From positions 1 to 64,000 of the forward strand of contig NZ_PXWF02000063.1 of assembly GCF_003011895.2 (NCBI RefSeq): a stretch of DNA of 64,000 nucleotides, given 5' to 3'. Positions 54,819-64,000 of this stretch are shown here, one piece after another. The notes under the pieces were generated by a model, which was not told the origin of the DNA, did not search any database, and worked only from the letters and a program-made list of their open reading frames with translations. Source of the stretch: Massilia glaciei (GTDB lineage: Bacteria > Pseudomonadota > Gammaproteobacteria > Burkholderiales > Burkholderiaceae_D). Position 1 is the stretch's first letter. Each line of letters begins with the position of its first letter. The position numbers were made by a program, and so were the translations under genes.

Positions 54819-54847
54819 AGTATCGCAGAATACTGGCGGGCCCGCAA
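54819..54847 (-). promoter_or_regulatory. rplN: Sigma70-type promoter for the spc unit (rplN onward)
   Basis: Reading leftwards: -35 TTGCGG (54847-54842), a 17-base spacer, then -10 GATACT (54824-54819). Transcription would begin near 54812, giving a leader of about 180 bases. The 317-base gap also holds an imperfect hairpin with about ten-base arms (near 54872-54894) that could end or slow the upstream S10 transcript. No gene was found in the gap. Confidence 0.7.
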
Positions 54848-54950
54848 GGACTTTCTTTCGGGTACGGGACCGGGCGGCTTTGCATTGCAAAACCGCCGCG
54901 CCCCCTGCTCCCTGTATTTTCAGGGCCGTTGCCGGCCCCGATCAACGCAT

Positions 54951-55223
54951 TTAGATCACCTGGGCTGCTTGCACAACGCGGGTAACGGTCCATGCCTTGG
55001 TCTTGGAGATCGGGCGACCTTCCTGGATCTCGACGGTGTCACCCATCTTGACCGTGTTGCCTTCGTCATGCGCGTGATACTTGTTCGAGCGCATGATGAT
55101 CTTGCCGTACAGCGGGTGCTTGACGTGACGCTCGATCAGGACGGTGACCGTCTTGTCCATCTTGTCGGACACCACTTTACCGACCAAGGTGCGCTTCAGG
55201 GCGACTTTAGTTGTTTCGGTCAT
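54951..55223 (-). CDS. rpsQ: 30S ribosomal protein S17
   Basis: 90 residues. [37 protein letters not shown] OB fold and the signature [18 protein letters not shown]. Last gene of the S10 unit here. Its start overlaps the rpmC stop. Confidence 0.98.
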   Translation of the reverse strand: MTETTKVALKRTLVGKVVSDKMDKTVTVLIERHVKHPLYGKIIMRSNKYHAHDEGNTVKMGDTVEIQEGRPISKTKAWTVTRVVQAAQVI

Positions 55224-55411
55224 TTGGCATCCTTCGAGTTCATAACAGTCTTCACACGCGCGATATCGCGGCGACCCTTCTTGATTTGCGAAGTATTAGT
55301 CAGCTGTTGCGTAGCGATTTGCATGCGCATGCCGAACTGGGCCTTCAACAATTCGTTCAACTCTTTTTGGAGAGCTGCCTGGTCTAAGCCGCGGAGTTCT
55401 TTTGCTTTCAT
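55220..55411 (-). CDS. rpmC: 50S ribosomal protein L29
   Basis: 63 residues of two helices: [20 protein letters not shown] and the [15 protein letters not shown] signature. It sits at the tunnel exit beside L23. It lies between rplP and rpsQ with a four-base overlap with the latter. Confidence 0.97.
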   Translation of the reverse strand: MKAKELRGLDQAALQKELNELLKAQFGMRMQIATQQLTNTSQIKKGRRDIARVKTVMNSKDAK

Positions 55412-55423
55412 TTACAACCCCTT

Positions 55424-55843
55424 TTATTGGCCAACTTGGCGGATGACAAAAGTCGTCGCCAGTGGCAGTTTGGCGGCGGCCAGACGGAACGCTTCCCGGG
55501 CCAGCGTCTCGTCGACGCCGTCCATTTCGTACAGTACCTTGCCTGGCTGAATCTCAGCGACGTAGTACTCCGGGTTACCTTTACCGTTACCCATACGGAC
55601 TTCAGCTGGCTTGTTCGAAATTGGCTTGTCCGGAAAAATACGGATCCAAATACGACCACCGCGCTTGATGTGACGGGTCATGGCACGACGAGCTGCTTCG
55701 ATCTGACGTGCTGTGATACGGCCGCGGGCGACTGCCTTCAGACCGAATTCACCGAACGAGACAGCGGTGCCGCGTGAATGCGAAATGCCGGTGTTACGGC
55801 CTTTCTGCTCTTTACGATACTTCCTGCGTGCTGGTTGCAGCAT
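55424..55843 (-). CDS. rplP: 50S ribosomal protein L16
   Basis: 139 residues. [27 protein letters not shown] and [28 protein letters not shown] signature. It positions A-site tRNA on the 50S subunit. It is two bases after rpsC. Confidence 0.98.
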   Translation of the reverse strand: MLQPARRKYRKEQKGRNTGISHSRGTAVSFGEFGLKAVARGRITARQIEAARRAMTRHIKRGGRIWIRIFPDKPISNKPAEVRMGNGKGNPEYYVAEIQPGKVLYEMDGVDETLAREAFRLAAAKLPLATTFVIRQVGQ

Positions 55844-55845
55844 GA

Positions 55846-56703
55846 TTATTCTCCTGCTTTCTCAGCTGGTGCAGCAGCGGCGGCCACGGTCGGCTTGACG
55901 GCAGCGCGAACACGTGGAGCGCCAGCAGGTGCGGCTGGGGTTGTACCTTCAGGACGACGGGCGCCAGGTGCGGCACCGGCTGGGCGCGGACGGCCAGCTG
56001 GCTTGCCATCGTCGCGGCGCGGGCCGCGGCTCTTCTTGTCGTCGGCCGGGGTATCGATGACTGGTGCGTCGCCGTTCGGCGCGCGGTCACCCTTGTACAC
56101 CCAGACCTTGACGCCGATGATGCCGTAGGTCGTTGCTGCTTCGCTGGTACCGTAGTCGATATCAGCGCGCAGGGTGTGCAGAGGCACGCGGCCTTCGCGA
56201 TACCACTCTTTACGCGCGATTTCGATGCCGTTCAGACGGCCCGACGACATGATCTTGATACCGAGGGCACCGAGGCGCATTGCGTTTTGCATTGCGCGCT
56301 TCATTGCACGGCGGAACATGATCCGTTTTTCGAGCTGCTGGGCGATCGAGTCGGCGATGAGCTGCGAGTCGATTTCCGGCTTGCGGATTTCTTCGATATT
56401 GACGTGCACGGGCACACCCATGATCTTGGTCAGGGCCGACTTCAGTACTTCGATGTCCTCGCCTTTTTTACCAATGACCACGCCTGGGCGCGAGCTGTAG
56501 ATCGTGAAGCGCGCGTTCTTGGCAGGACGCTCGATGACGATGCGGCCAACCGAAGCGTTCTTCAGTTTCTTTTTCAGGAACGCGCGCGCCTTGAGGTCCT
56601 CGTTGAGCATTTGGGCAAAGTTACCATTGCCCGCGTACCAACGCGACGCCCAGTTACGGGTTACTGACAGGCGAAAGCCTGTTGGATGAATCTTCTGTCC
56701 CAT
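55846..56703 (-). CDS. rpsC: 30S ribosomal protein S3 with extended C-terminus
   Basis: 285 residues, about 50 longer than the enterobacterial protein. The core is normal: [17 protein letters not shown], the KH domain with [17 protein letters not shown], and [14 protein letters not shown]. The extra C-terminal part from about residue 220 is Arg/Pro/Ala-rich and probably disordered ([17 protein letters not shown]). Such tails occur in other Burkholderiales. It helps form the mRNA entry channel. Confidence 0.97.
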   Translation of the reverse strand: MGQKIHPTGFRLSVTRNWASRWYAGNGNFAQMLNEDLKARAFLKKKLKNASVGRIVIERPAKNARFTIYSSRPGVVIGKKGEDIEVLKSALTKIMGVPVHVNIEEIRKPEIDSQLIADSIAQQLEKRIMFRRAMKRAMQNAMRLGALGIKIMSSGRLNGIEIARKEWYREGRVPLHTLRADIDYGTSEAATTYGIIGVKVWVYKGDRAPNGDAPVIDTPADDKKSRGPRRDDGKPAGRPRPAGAAPGARRPEGTTPAAPAGAPRVRAAVKPTVAAAAAPAEKAGE

Positions 56704-56712
56704 CGTGACCCC

Positions 56713-57042
56713 TTAGTTACCGACAGTCACGTAGATGTGACAGGATTGTTTCGAGATACGATCGCCCCGGCCTTTAGCGCGTGCAGTGAAGCGCTTCAGG
56801 ATCGGGCCCTTTTCAACGTAGATCTGGACGACTTTCAGCTCGTCGATGTCAGCGCCATCGTTGTGCTCGGCGTTCGCGATTGCGGACTCGAGCACTTTCT
56901 TGATGATCGTTGCACCTTTTTTAGGGCTGAATTGCAAAATGTTGAGTGCTGCGTCAACCTTTTTGCCGCGGATCAGATCAGCAACCAGACGGCCCTTTTG
57001 GTCCGACAGGCGCACACCTTTGAGGATAGCTTTGGTTTCCAT
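56713..57042 (-). CDS. rplV: 50S ribosomal protein L22
   Basis: 109 residues. [23 protein letters not shown] at the start and the tunnel-lining loop [20 protein letters not shown]. Its start shares a base with the rpsS stop. Confidence 0.98.
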   Translation of the reverse strand: METKAILKGVRLSDQKGRLVADLIRGKKVDAALNILQFSPKKGATIIKKVLESAIANAEHNDGADIDELKVVQIYVEKGPILKRFTARAKGRGDRISKQSCHIYVTVGN

Positions 57043-57317
57043 TATTTCTTCGCCTTCTTGTCAGCGGCATGGCCCTTGAACGTGCGGGTCAGTGCGAATT
57101 CGCCGAGCTTGTGACCAACCATGTTCTCCGAGATATACACCGGCACGTGCAGCTTGCCGTTGTGTACCGCGATCGTCAGGCCGATGAAGTCTGGCGAGAT
57201 CGTCGAACGGCGCGACCAGGTTTTAACCGGCTTTTTGTCTTTGTTCGCTTGCGCGGTCTCGACTTTTTTCACCAGGTGGGCGTCTTGGAACGGCCCTTTT
57301 TTCAATGAACGTGTCAT
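57042..57317 (-). CDS. rpsS: 30S ribosomal protein S19
   Basis: 91 residues. [20 protein letters not shown] and [31 protein letters not shown] core. It is located in the 30S head with S13. It lies ten bases after rplB. Confidence 0.98.
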   Translation of the reverse strand: MTRSLKKGPFQDAHLVKKVETAQANKDKKPVKTWSRRSTISPDFIGLTIAVHNGKLHVPVYISENMVGHKLGEFALTRTFKGHAADKKAKK

Positions 57318-57326
57318 GTCTTATCC

Positions 57327-58154
57327 TTATTTCTTGCCGCGGCGTGAGACGATCATCGAAGTCGTGCGCTTGTTGCGGCGCGTCTTCTTACCCTTCGTCT
57401 GTTGGCCCCATGGCGACACTGGATGACGACCAGCTGCAGTTTTACCTTCACCACCACCGTGCGGGTGATCGACCGGGTTCATGACCACACCGCGGACGGT
57501 AGGACGAACACCGCGCCAGCGCATCGCGCCAGCCTTGCCGATCTTGCGCAGGCTGTGCTCGGCGTTGCCGACTTCGCCTACCGTCGCGCGGCATTCGATG
57601 TGGACGCGGCGAACCTCACCCGAGCGCAGGCGGACCTGGGCGTAGGTGCCTTCGCGCGCCATCAGCACCACACCAGCGCCGGCGGTACGGGCCATCTGGG
57701 CGCCCTTACCTGGCAGCATCTCGACGCAATGCATCACGGTGCCGACTGGGATGTTACGGATAGGCAGGCAATTGCCCGACTTGATAGGCGCCTCCGAACC
57801 GTTCATCACCGAGTCGCCAACGGACATGCCCTTGGTTGCGATGATGTACTGGCGCTCGCCGTCCGCATAGCACAGCAGGGCGATGTTCGCGGTACGGTTT
57901 GGATCGTATTCGATACGCTCGACCTTTGCCGGAATGCCATCCTTCTGACGCTTGAAGTCGATCAGGCGATAGTGCTGCTTATGACCACCGCCGATGTGGC
58001 GGGTGGTGATGTGGCCGTTGTTGTTACGGCCGGCAGTTTTCGATTTCTTTTCAACCAGGGCTGCGAACGGGCGACCTTTGTACAGGTCCGGGTTCACAAC
58101 CTTCACCATGCCGCGACGGCCTGGTGAGGTTGGTTTCATCTTTACGAGTGCCAT
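57327..58154 (-). CDS. rplB: 50S ribosomal protein L2
   Basis: 275 residues. [19 protein letters not shown], the [15 protein letters not shown] segment, and the C-terminal [18 protein letters not shown] loop needed for peptidyl transferase centre assembly. The start overlaps the rplW stop. Confidence 0.98.
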   Translation of the reverse strand: MALVKMKPTSPGRRGMVKVVNPDLYKGRPFAALVEKKSKTAGRNNNGHITTRHIGGGHKQHYRLIDFKRQKDGIPAKVERIEYDPNRTANIALLCYADGERQYIIATKGMSVGDSVMNGSEAPIKSGNCLPIRNIPVGTVMHCVEMLPGKGAQMARTAGAGVVLMAREGTYAQVRLRSGEVRRVHIECRATVGEVGNAEHSLRKIGKAGAMRWRGVRPTVRGVVMNPVDHPHGGGEGKTAAGRHPVSPWGQQTKGKKTRRNKRTTSMIVSRRGKK

Positions 58155-58471
58155 TATTTAGCCTCCTCGGAGAAGTTGATTTCCTGGCCAGGCTTGAGGC
58201 ACACGAAAGCACGCTTGGTATGGTTGCGACGGCCATTGAAACGGCCCGAACGCTTTTGCTTACCTTCGCGATTGGCTGTCTGGACCGACAGGACTTCAAC
58301 CTTGAACAACAGTTCAACGGCTGCCTTGATCTCAGGCTTGGTCGCATCCGGCAATACGCGGAACACGATCTGCTCGTTCTTTTCCGCGACCATGGTGGCC
58401 TTCTCGGAAATGACCGGCGCCTGGAGCACCTTCATCAGGCGCTCTTCGCTGAATTTCAATACGGCGCTCAT
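58154..58471 (-). CDS. rplW: 50S ribosomal protein L23
   Basis: 105 residues. [20 protein letters not shown] and the loop reaching the exit tunnel ([20 protein letters not shown]). It is the docking site for trigger factor and SRP. Start and stop overlap rplD and rplB. Confidence 0.97.
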   Translation of the reverse strand: MSAVLKFSEERLMKVLQAPVISEKATMVAEKNEQIVFRVLPDATKPEIKAAVELLFKVEVLSVQTANREGKQKRSGRFNGRRNHTKRAFVCLKPGQEINFSEEAK

Positions 58472-59088
58472 GCGAACATCTCCTCGATCATGGCCAGTGC
58501 TGCTTTGGTGACCACGATTTTTTTGTAGAACACCAGCGACATCGGGTCAGCGTGACGTGGCTCGACGACGAGCACGTGCGGCAGGTTGCGCGATGCCAGC
58601 AGCAGGTTTTCTTCGAGCTTGTCGGTGATGATCATGACCGATTCCAGACCCATGCCCTGCAGTTTTTGCGACAGCAGCTTGGTCTTCGGAGCATCGATGC
58701 CCATGGTCTCGACCACAACCAGACGCTCTTCGCGTGCCAGCTGGGACAGGATCGAGCAGATACCTGCGCGATACATCTTTTTGTTCACTTTGTGGGTGAA
58801 GTTCTCTTCGGGCGAATTCGGGAAAATCCGTCCGCCGCCGCGCCACAGTGGCGACGACGACATACCAGCACGCGCGCGGCCGGTACCTTTTTGGCGCCAT
58901 GGCTTTTTCGTCGTGTGGTGAACTTCTTCACGGTCTTTTTGCTTGCGGTTGCCGCTACGTGCGTTGGCAGCGTAGGCGACCACGATCTGGTGGATCAGGG
59001 CTTCGTTGTAGTCGCGGCCGAAAACGGTATCGGCGGCGGCAACGTTCGAACCTGCTTGTCCTTGCTCATTCAGAAGCTTGAGTTCCAT
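58468..59088 (-). CDS. rplD: 50S ribosomal protein L4
   Basis: 206 residues. The tunnel loop [26 protein letters not shown] is clear, with [13 protein letters not shown] in the globular part. In enterobacteria L4 also represses the S10 operon by binding its leader; whether that happens here is unknown. Confidence 0.98.
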   Translation of the reverse strand: MELKLLNEQGQAGSNVAAADTVFGRDYNEALIHQIVVAYAANARSGNRKQKDREEVHHTTKKPWRQKGTGRARAGMSSSPLWRGGGRIFPNSPEENFTHKVNKKMYRAGICSILSQLAREERLVVVETMGIDAPKTKLLSQKLQGMGLESVMIITDKLEENLLLASRNLPHVLVVEPRHADPMSLVFYKKIVVTKAALAMIEEMFA

Positions 59089-59090
59089 AA

Positions 59091-59747
59091 TTAAGCTCCC
59101 TTCTGTGCTTTGGATTTAATGGCTGGCGAAACGATCACCTGGCCATTTTTCGCACCTGGTACGGCGCCTTTGACCAGCAACAGCTGACGGTCGGCGTCGA
59201 TACGGGCGATTTCGAGATTTTGGATCGTGCGGTTGACGTCACCAAGGTGACCGGTCATGCGCTTACCAGGGAAAACGCGACCTGGATCTTGCGCCATACC
59301 GATGGAGCCTGGCACGTTGTGCGAACGGGAGTTACCGTGGGTAGCGCGACCGGAAGAGAAGTGGTAACGCTTGATGACGCCGGCGTAGCCCTTACCAATC
59401 GTGACACCCTGCACGTCGATCTTTTGACCGACTTCGAACAGCGAGGCGGCGACGACGTCGCCAGCTTTCAGTTCGGCAGCTTTAGCTGCGTCCACGCGGA
59501 ATTCGCGCAGCATGGTCCCGGCTTCCACACCAGCTTTGGCGTGATGACCCGCAGTGGCACTGTTCACGCGGGATGCGCGACGTTGACCGAAAGCGACCTG
59601 AACAGCGGAATATCCGTCTGTTTCAGGAGTTTTGATTTGCGCAACACGGTTGTTCGACACGTCCAGCACGGTTACAGGAATTGAATCCCCTTCGTCCGTG
59701 AAGATGCGCATCATACCAACCTTGCGACCGAGAAGGCCTAGGCTCAT
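59091..59747 (-). CDS. rplC: 50S ribosomal protein L3
   Basis: 218 residues. [20 protein letters not shown] and the [32 protein letters not shown] loop near the peptidyl transferase centre. It is the first gene of the ribosomal unit in this window. A clear promoter is about 100 bases upstream, and the usual rpsJ is missing in front. Confidence 0.98.
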   Translation of the reverse strand: MSLGLLGRKVGMMRIFTDEGDSIPVTVLDVSNNRVAQIKTPETDGYSAVQVAFGQRRASRVNSATAGHHAKAGVEAGTMLREFRVDAAKAAELKAGDVVAASLFEVGQKIDVQGVTIGKGYAGVIKRYHFSSGRATHGNSRSHNVPGSIGMAQDPGRVFPGKRMTGHLGDVNRTIQNLEIARIDADRQLLLVKGAVPGAKNGQVIVSPAIKSKAQKGA

Positions 59748-59844
59748 TTTTTCTCCATTCCCACCTGCGATTGGGCGGGGCTGACTGTTTAACTACCAAG
59801 TAATGGACGGATTCAAAAAGGACGAATCCATACCGAAGCCGGCA

Positions 59845-59873
59845 AGTATAACCTGCAAAAGGGGTTGACGCAA
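59845..59873 (-). promoter_or_regulatory. rplC: Sigma70-type promoter for the rplC unit
   Basis: Reading leftwards: -35 TTGCGT (59873-59868), a 17-base spacer, -10 TATACT (59850-59845). Transcription would start near 59838, giving a leader of about 90 bases before rplC. The rest of 59748-59990 holds no gene. Confidence 0.75.
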
Positions 59874-59990
59874 CATCTGTGTTGGGGGTATGTCGGGTTT
59901 TGCGCGAAGTATTTTGCGTAAAACTTGTGCAAGTGGAAAGGCGCCCGGAGCCGGCGGCGCGTCCCCGGCAAAAGAGGCGGGAATCTTGCC

Positions 59991-60344
59991 TTAAAGGCCA
60001 GTCGGAGCCGCCCGGCGGCCATGGATGCGGCGCTTCAATTGCGACCAGCGCCACATTGCCAGCAGCACGCAGGCGCCGATGACGAGCGCGGCGAAGATGG
60101 ACATCCATGCCATCAGGAACGCGAACTGCACTGCCTGGGCGGCGGCGTCGCCGGGGCGCGCGTGGCGCGTCAATGCCGACATCGCATCGAGGAACCAGCC
60201 CGACAGCGGCGCGGGAAGCACGCCGACGGCGCCCCAGACCCAGTCGGCCTCGGCGACCAGGGACGCCGCGCACCAGCTCGCCCCAAGCGCGCACAGTGCG
60301 GCGAGGGCGGCCAAGCGGAGCTTTGTGATCATCGGCAGCGCCAT
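59991..60344 (-). CDS. Small inner-membrane protein of unknown function
   Basis: 117 residues with two hydrophobic segments (about 8-30, the first possibly a signal anchor, and 73-95) and a basic C-terminus (LKRRIHGRRAA). AAAAGGA precedes ATG 60344. It has no recognised domain. It follows creD by about 70 bases on the same strand and may be its operon partner. No link to the adjacent ribosomal unit is apparent. Confidence 0.65.
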   Translation of the reverse strand: MALPMITKLRLAALAALCALGASWCAASLVAEADWVWGAVGVLPAPLSGWFLDAMSALTRHARPGDAAAQAVQFAFLMAWMSIFAALVIGACVLLAMWRWSQLKRRIHGRRAAPTGL

Positions 60345-60415
60345 CGCGGCATCCTTTTAGTTGGCGGTGTGGGATCGGGGGCGCCGCGGCCGGCCACGCC
60401 CTCCTCCATATCAGG

Positions 60416-61819
60416 TCAGCCGGACACCGGCGCGGCGGCCGGCGACTGCGCGACGGCGGCCGCCGCATTCGACCGGGCGACCTGGTACCAGTCGACCTTG
60501 CGGGTCGCGACCATCAGCCCCGCGAGCAGCGCGAACAGCAGCAAACTGCCCAGCACGAGCGCGTTGTTCTCCGAAATCAGCAGGCCGTACAGCGCCGCGT
60601 AGAGCAGGCCGAGCGCGGCGCCGAAGCCCATGCCGCGCTTCCCGTCGCGCAGCACGGCGGCAAGGTAGAAGCCGATCAGCACCACGCAGACGATGGTGGC
60701 GATCACATAGGCGAGGCCGAAGGCGATGTGCTCCGACAGGCTCACCAGCAACAGGAAGAACAGCACCAGCGCCAGCCCGACCAGCAGGTACTGGATCGGG
60801 TGTACCGGCAGTTGCTTGAGCACCTCGAACAGGAAGAAGGCGGCGAAGGTCAGCGCCACGAACAGCAGGCCGTACTTGGTGGCGCGCTCGGCCATCGAAT
60901 AGACGTTGATCGGCTCGATGAAGCCGACCCGGAAGCTGTCGAGGCCGGCCACGCCCCTGGCGCCCCCGGCGTTCTCGAGCAGCGTGAACTGGCCCTGCGC
61001 ATCGGTTGCCAGGGAAGAAATGTTCCACTGCGCCTTGAAGCCGTTTTGGCCGATCACGCGGTTCGCGATCTCGGGCAAAAAATTGCCGCCAAACTGGGGG
61101 TGCGGCCAGTTCGAGCCCAGTTTGACCGCGTTGTTCTTGGCGATCGGCACGAAGCTCAGGCGCTCGATGCCATCGAGCCTGAGCTGGAACGAGAACGGCA
61201 GGCGGGCGTCATCTAGCAACTGGTCGGGCGCGATGCTGGCGTGCAGCCCGCTCTTGCTCGCGTTGAGTCCGGTGCCGGCCCGGAATTCCGCCTCCTGGGT
61301 GCCGAGCTGGAGGGTCGGGATGTTTTTTATTCCGCGCACGTCGTCGATCGCCAGCGCGACGAATGGCTTGCCCCAGGTGATGGTCGAGGTCGGCGAATTG
61401 CGCGCGAGGTCGGCGCCGGCCGGCAGCACGAAGTCGCCCTTGAAGCCGTGCCGCCCGCCATACACGAGCACCTTGTGGATGCCGCGATAGCGCCGTTCGA
61501 TCAACACCTCGCCGGCGACCTGCAACTCGTTCGGGTACACGATCTGGCGCCGGTCGACGCTGCGCTTCTCGAGCCTGACCGTGGTGACGCCCTTTTCGGT
61601 CTCCTCGACCTTCTCGACGTAGTCCTCGGTGTAGGGGCGCACCAGGATCGGGCCGACCACGGTTTGCTCGCGCACGTTCTCGGCGGCGATGCCGGCGACG
61701 GCCTGGGCGCGGAACTCGCCGCGTTGCCCGATGGTCTCGTCGATCATCCCCAGCGGGATGAGGATGAGCAGCATCAGGCCGAGGATGAACAGAATTTTGA
61801 ACAACAGGGTTTTTTGCAT
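60416..61819 (-). CDS. creD: Inner-membrane protein CreD
   Basis: A 467-residue CreD/Cet family membrane protein. One N-terminal helix (about 5-25) is followed by a periplasmic domain of some 280 residues with the family phrase ERRYRGIHKVLVYGG. Five or six C-terminal helices follow, with LLVGLALVLFFLLLVSLSEHI and LLYALLYGLLISENNALVLGSLLLF-type motifs. ATG 61819 has GGAG upstream. CreD is induced by the CreBC system in enterobacteria and affects envelope integrity and beta-lactam response. No creBC genes are in this window. Confidence 0.9.
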   Translation of the reverse strand: MQKTLLFKILFILGLMLLILIPLGMIDETIGQRGEFRAQAVAGIAAENVREQTVVGPILVRPYTEDYVEKVEETEKGVTTVRLEKRSVDRRQIVYPNELQVAGEVLIERRYRGIHKVLVYGGRHGFKGDFVLPAGADLARNSPTSTITWGKPFVALAIDDVRGIKNIPTLQLGTQEAEFRAGTGLNASKSGLHASIAPDQLLDDARLPFSFQLRLDGIERLSFVPIAKNNAVKLGSNWPHPQFGGNFLPEIANRVIGQNGFKAQWNISSLATDAQGQFTLLENAGGARGVAGLDSFRVGFIEPINVYSMAERATKYGLLFVALTFAAFFLFEVLKQLPVHPIQYLLVGLALVLFFLLLVSLSEHIAFGLAYVIATIVCVVLIGFYLAAVLRDGKRGMGFGAALGLLYAALYGLLISENNALVLGSLLLFALLAGLMVATRKVDWYQVARSNAAAAVAQSPAAAPVSG

Positions 61820-62010
61820 GGCGACGGCTCCGGTAGTGGTGTCGCCAGTGTGGGCAGCGTCTATGCGGCCTTGATGTGTTCTGTGTGAAGGGGGCAAGTA
61901 TTTTTCCGCGCTTGGCCGCCCCAAGCCATATCTTGCCATTCAAAAAAGTATGAATAGGGGCGCGGCCATGCGATTTTGAATAGCGCGGGCCCAAAACAGA
62001 CCTTACGTCC

Positions 62011-63819
62011 TCATTTCTCCTGCGCGATCCAGCGCTTCACGTCAGCTTCGACGATGGCCAGGGGCCGCCCTCCCCCGCCGAGGACCACCGCGTGGAATGC
62101 CGGCAGGCTGAACTTGGGGCCAAGCGCCAGTTCGGCCTCCTGGCGCAATTGGCCGATCTTGAGCGAGCCGATTTTGTAGGCCAGCGCCTGTCCCGGCCAT
62201 GCCATGTAGCGATCGATCGCGTTGGAAGCGACCGCATCGGTGTAGCCATTGGTCTCCTTGAGATAGTCGATCGCCTGTCCGCGCGTCCAGCCCTTGGCGT
62301 GCAAGCCGGTGTCGACCACCAGCCGCGCGGCGCGCAGCAACTCGTCGTTCAGGTGGCCGAAGTACTGGTCGGGCTGGTCAAACAATCCCATCTCCTTGCC
62401 CAGGCTTTCCGCGTACAACGCCCAGCCCTCGACAAAGGCGTTGTGGAACCCGAACTTGCGGAAGTCGGGCAGCTCCAGCTCTTGCTGCAGGGAGAGCTGG
62501 AAATGGTGGCCGGGGCTGCCCTCGTGGAGCAGCAAGGTCGTCATTTTGGTGCTCTGGTACTGGGTCGGGTCGTTGACGACCGACCAGAAGATGCCGGGCT
62601 GCCTGCCGTCCAGGCTGGGCGGGGAATAGTGGTCGGACGCGGTGGCGCGCGTGAGCTCCGGCTCCAGCCGTTGTTCGAGCGGCGCCTTGGGCCGCAGGCT
62701 GAACAGCGCCTCCAGCTTGGGCTCGACCTCCAGGTTGCGTTTTGTGTACCAGTCGATGATCTCCCCGGCGGTTTTGAACGGCCTGTACTTGGTCTGCGAT
62801 CCGGCCCACTTGGCCAGGCCCGCAGGCGCGCCGTCATAGCCCATCTTCGGCCCGACCACCGCAAACTCGGCCTGGATGCGCGCCACCTCCTTGAGTCCGA
62901 TCTCGTGAATCTGCCCGGGGGTGAGCTTGGTCGTGGTCGACGCCTCGGCGTTGAACGCATACCAGGCCCGTCCGTTGGGCAGCGCGCCGCGGCCGGCGCT
63001 GGCGCGGGCGGCCGGCAGGTACTCGGTTTCAAGGAAGGCGGCCAGCCTGCGCGCGGCCGGGTTCACGTTTTTTTCGATCTCGGCGCGGTATTGCCCGGTC
63101 AGCGCGCGCTTCTCGGCGGCCGAAAACGATGTCGGAAAATTCCTGATCGGCGCGTAGAAAAGACTGGTCTCGGGCGCGGCGCTGACCAGCTTGCGGTACT
63201 GTGGAATGGCCGCGGCCACCACCGCTTTCGGCAGCACGACGCCGGTCCTGATCCCTTCGCGCATATTGCTCACCGCCTGGTCGAGCCAGGGAGCCAGTTC
63301 CCTCAGGCGCGCCAGAAAATCGCCATATTCACCCGGCGTCGAGATCGGTTGCGCGGTCTGTCCGGCCGCCAGGCTCGCAAAATACAGCGGCGGAGAAAAC
63401 ATCATCTGATCGATCGGCATCAAGTGGTCCGGGAACTGTTCGGACGCGATTTCCTCCCTGATCTGGTAGGCGAGGATGTCGTAGCTCGTCAGGTCGGCTG
63501 CGCCCAGCTTCGCTTTCGGGATCGCGTCCAGCCGTTTCTGGAGGCTGCGCATGCCTGCGAAATGGCGCTTGCGCTCTTGTGGCGCGATACCCAGGCCGAT
63601 TTTGCGGTTGAAACGCGGATCACCCCACATCGTCGACCACAACGGCGCTTTCCGGGCACTGGCTGCATAAAACTCATCACCGAGCTTCTTCAGCGTGACC
63701 GCCTCTGGGCGCGGGGCGCTATCGGACACGGCCGGGTTTTGACGCGGCGCCGCATGCGCCAGGGGCATACAAGCGAACAGGCAGGCGGCACTGATGGCAG
63801 CCAGGGGGCGTTGCATCAT
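62011..63819 (-). CDS. Exported DUF885 family protein (peptidase-like)
   Basis: 602 residues from the first of two tandem ATGs. The signal peptide is MMQRPLAAISAACLFACMPL and ends near AHAA. The C-terminal half has LLLHEGSPGHHFQLSLQQE, the HExxxHH-like motif characteristic of DUF885. FVEGWALYAESLGKEMG follows as a likely third metal ligand region, so it is probably a zinc-dependent peptidase. It lies divergent from the gene at the window edge, and the shared intergenic palindrome suggests that gene controls it. Confidence 0.85.
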   Translation of the reverse strand: MMQRPLAAISAACLFACMPLAHAAPRQNPAVSDSAPRPEAVTLKKLGDEFYAASARKAPLWSTMWGDPRFNRKIGLGIAPQERKRHFAGMRSLQKRLDAIPKAKLGAADLTSYDILAYQIREEIASEQFPDHLMPIDQMMFSPPLYFASLAAGQTAQPISTPGEYGDFLARLRELAPWLDQAVSNMREGIRTGVVLPKAVVAAAIPQYRKLVSAAPETSLFYAPIRNFPTSFSAAEKRALTGQYRAEIEKNVNPAARRLAAFLETEYLPAARASAGRGALPNGRAWYAFNAEASTTTKLTPGQIHEIGLKEVARIQAEFAVVGPKMGYDGAPAGLAKWAGSQTKYRPFKTAGEIIDWYTKRNLEVEPKLEALFSLRPKAPLEQRLEPELTRATASDHYSPPSLDGRQPGIFWSVVNDPTQYQSTKMTTLLLHEGSPGHHFQLSLQQELELPDFRKFGFHNAFVEGWALYAESLGKEMGLFDQPDQYFGHLNDELLRAARLVVDTGLHAKGWTRGQAIDYLKETNGYTDAVASNAIDRYMAWPGQALAYKIGSLKIGQLRQEAELALGPKFSLPAFHAVVLGGGGRPLAIVEADVKRWIAQEK

Positions 63820-63866
63820 GGTTTTACTTTCTTTGGGGGTCGGGCAATAATCTGCACAAATAATAG

Positions 63867-63890
63867 TCGATATTGTATAGACAATGTCGA
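63867..63890. promoter_or_regulatory. Palindromic operator between the DUF885 gene and the divergent gene
   Basis: TCGATATTGT (63867-63876), spacer ATAG, ACAATGTCGA (63881-63890): a 24-base inverted repeat with nine of ten pairs matching. It sits midway in the 140-base divergent gap, where promoters for both genes must overlap, as expected for an autoregulated repressor. Confidence 0.65.
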
Positions 63891-63959
63891 CTTGATTGAC
63901 AGGCGTCACTGGCCTGCAGCTCTGGCTCTGAGCGGCACACCCGCCGCGGGAGTAAAGCT

Positions 63960-64000
63960 ATGGGCACCAAAGTTACCGGCGAGAACGCGGCAAAGAATGC
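63960..64000 (+). CDS. N-terminus of a divergent gene (partial, possibly a TetR-type regulator)
   Basis: ATG 63960 with GGGAG seven bases upstream opens MGTKVTGENAAKN and runs off the window. The short basic start and the palindromic operator in front fit a TetR-like or similar repressor, but no domain is visible, so the function is inference from context. Confidence 0.5.
   Translation, partial: MGTKVTGENAAKN

Noticed and set aside
54620..54847. A 75-codon minus-strand frame before rplN
   Set aside because: It starts next to the -10 box, has no ribosome site or family features, and overlaps the rplN start out of frame; more likely untranslated leader.

Overview
The window looks like a chromosomal segment of a high-GC betaproteobacterium, most likely Oxalobacteraceae (Massilia/Duganella/Janthinobacterium group). 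This is judged from gene content and order (mutM-dynamin-mutY, pilMNOPQ-aroK-aroB-dgt, resB-ccsB-cytochrome c4, engB-hemB, dsbD, and the S10/spc/alpha ribosomal cluster) and from strong GC codon bias. No tRNA, rRNA, CRISPR array or insertion sequence was recognised.

Positions 1-7.1 kb: the start of an exported protein (minus strand), then mutM, a dynamin-like GTPase and mutY on the plus strand, the last two overlapping. A pair of palindromic repeats separates mutY from the convergent dgt. Positions 4.3-14.5 kb form one long minus-strand transcription unit: pilM-N-O-P-Q, a large Ig-like surface lipoprotein, an aroK-aroB coding region with no stop codon between the two enzymes, and dgt. Most junctions are ATGA-type overlaps. 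Positions 14.8-21.2 kb (plus strand, except cyaY) carry mrcA, cyaY, lptM, lysA, an S10-type peptidase lipoprotein and an EF-hand protein. Positions 21.3-25.5 kb (minus) hold system II cytochrome c maturation genes (ccsB, resB) and a di-haem cytochrome c4. Next come engB-hemB (plus), a TonB-like hypothetical protein, and an RND efflux operon (response regulator, histidine kinase, adaptor, permease). A divergent His-rich Spy/CpxP-like periplasmic protein follows, then a hypothetical protein and dsbD.

Positions 38.8-42.3 kb are an island of visibly lower GC with three tightly packed minus-strand genes: a von Willebrand A (TerY-like) protein, a PP2C phosphatase and a Ser/Thr kinase fused to a C-terminal OB-fold-like domain. 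This matches the TerY-P phosphorylation triad, linked to Ter-type stress response and reported as an antiviral candidate, and is the most interesting system here. Two related short sequences, each with a 12-codon leader-like reading frame, lie in the same orientation on either side of it, upstream of dsbD and of rsgA.

Positions 45.4-59.9 kb are the ribosomal protein cluster on the minus strand, rplC to rplQ with secY, infA, rpmJ and rpoA. Two good sigma70-type promoters are visible, before rplC and before rplN. rpsJ, normally the first gene of the S10 operon, is not upstream of rplC. The window ends with a small membrane protein, creD, a secreted DUF885 peptidase-like protein and the first codons of a divergent gene across a palindromic operator.
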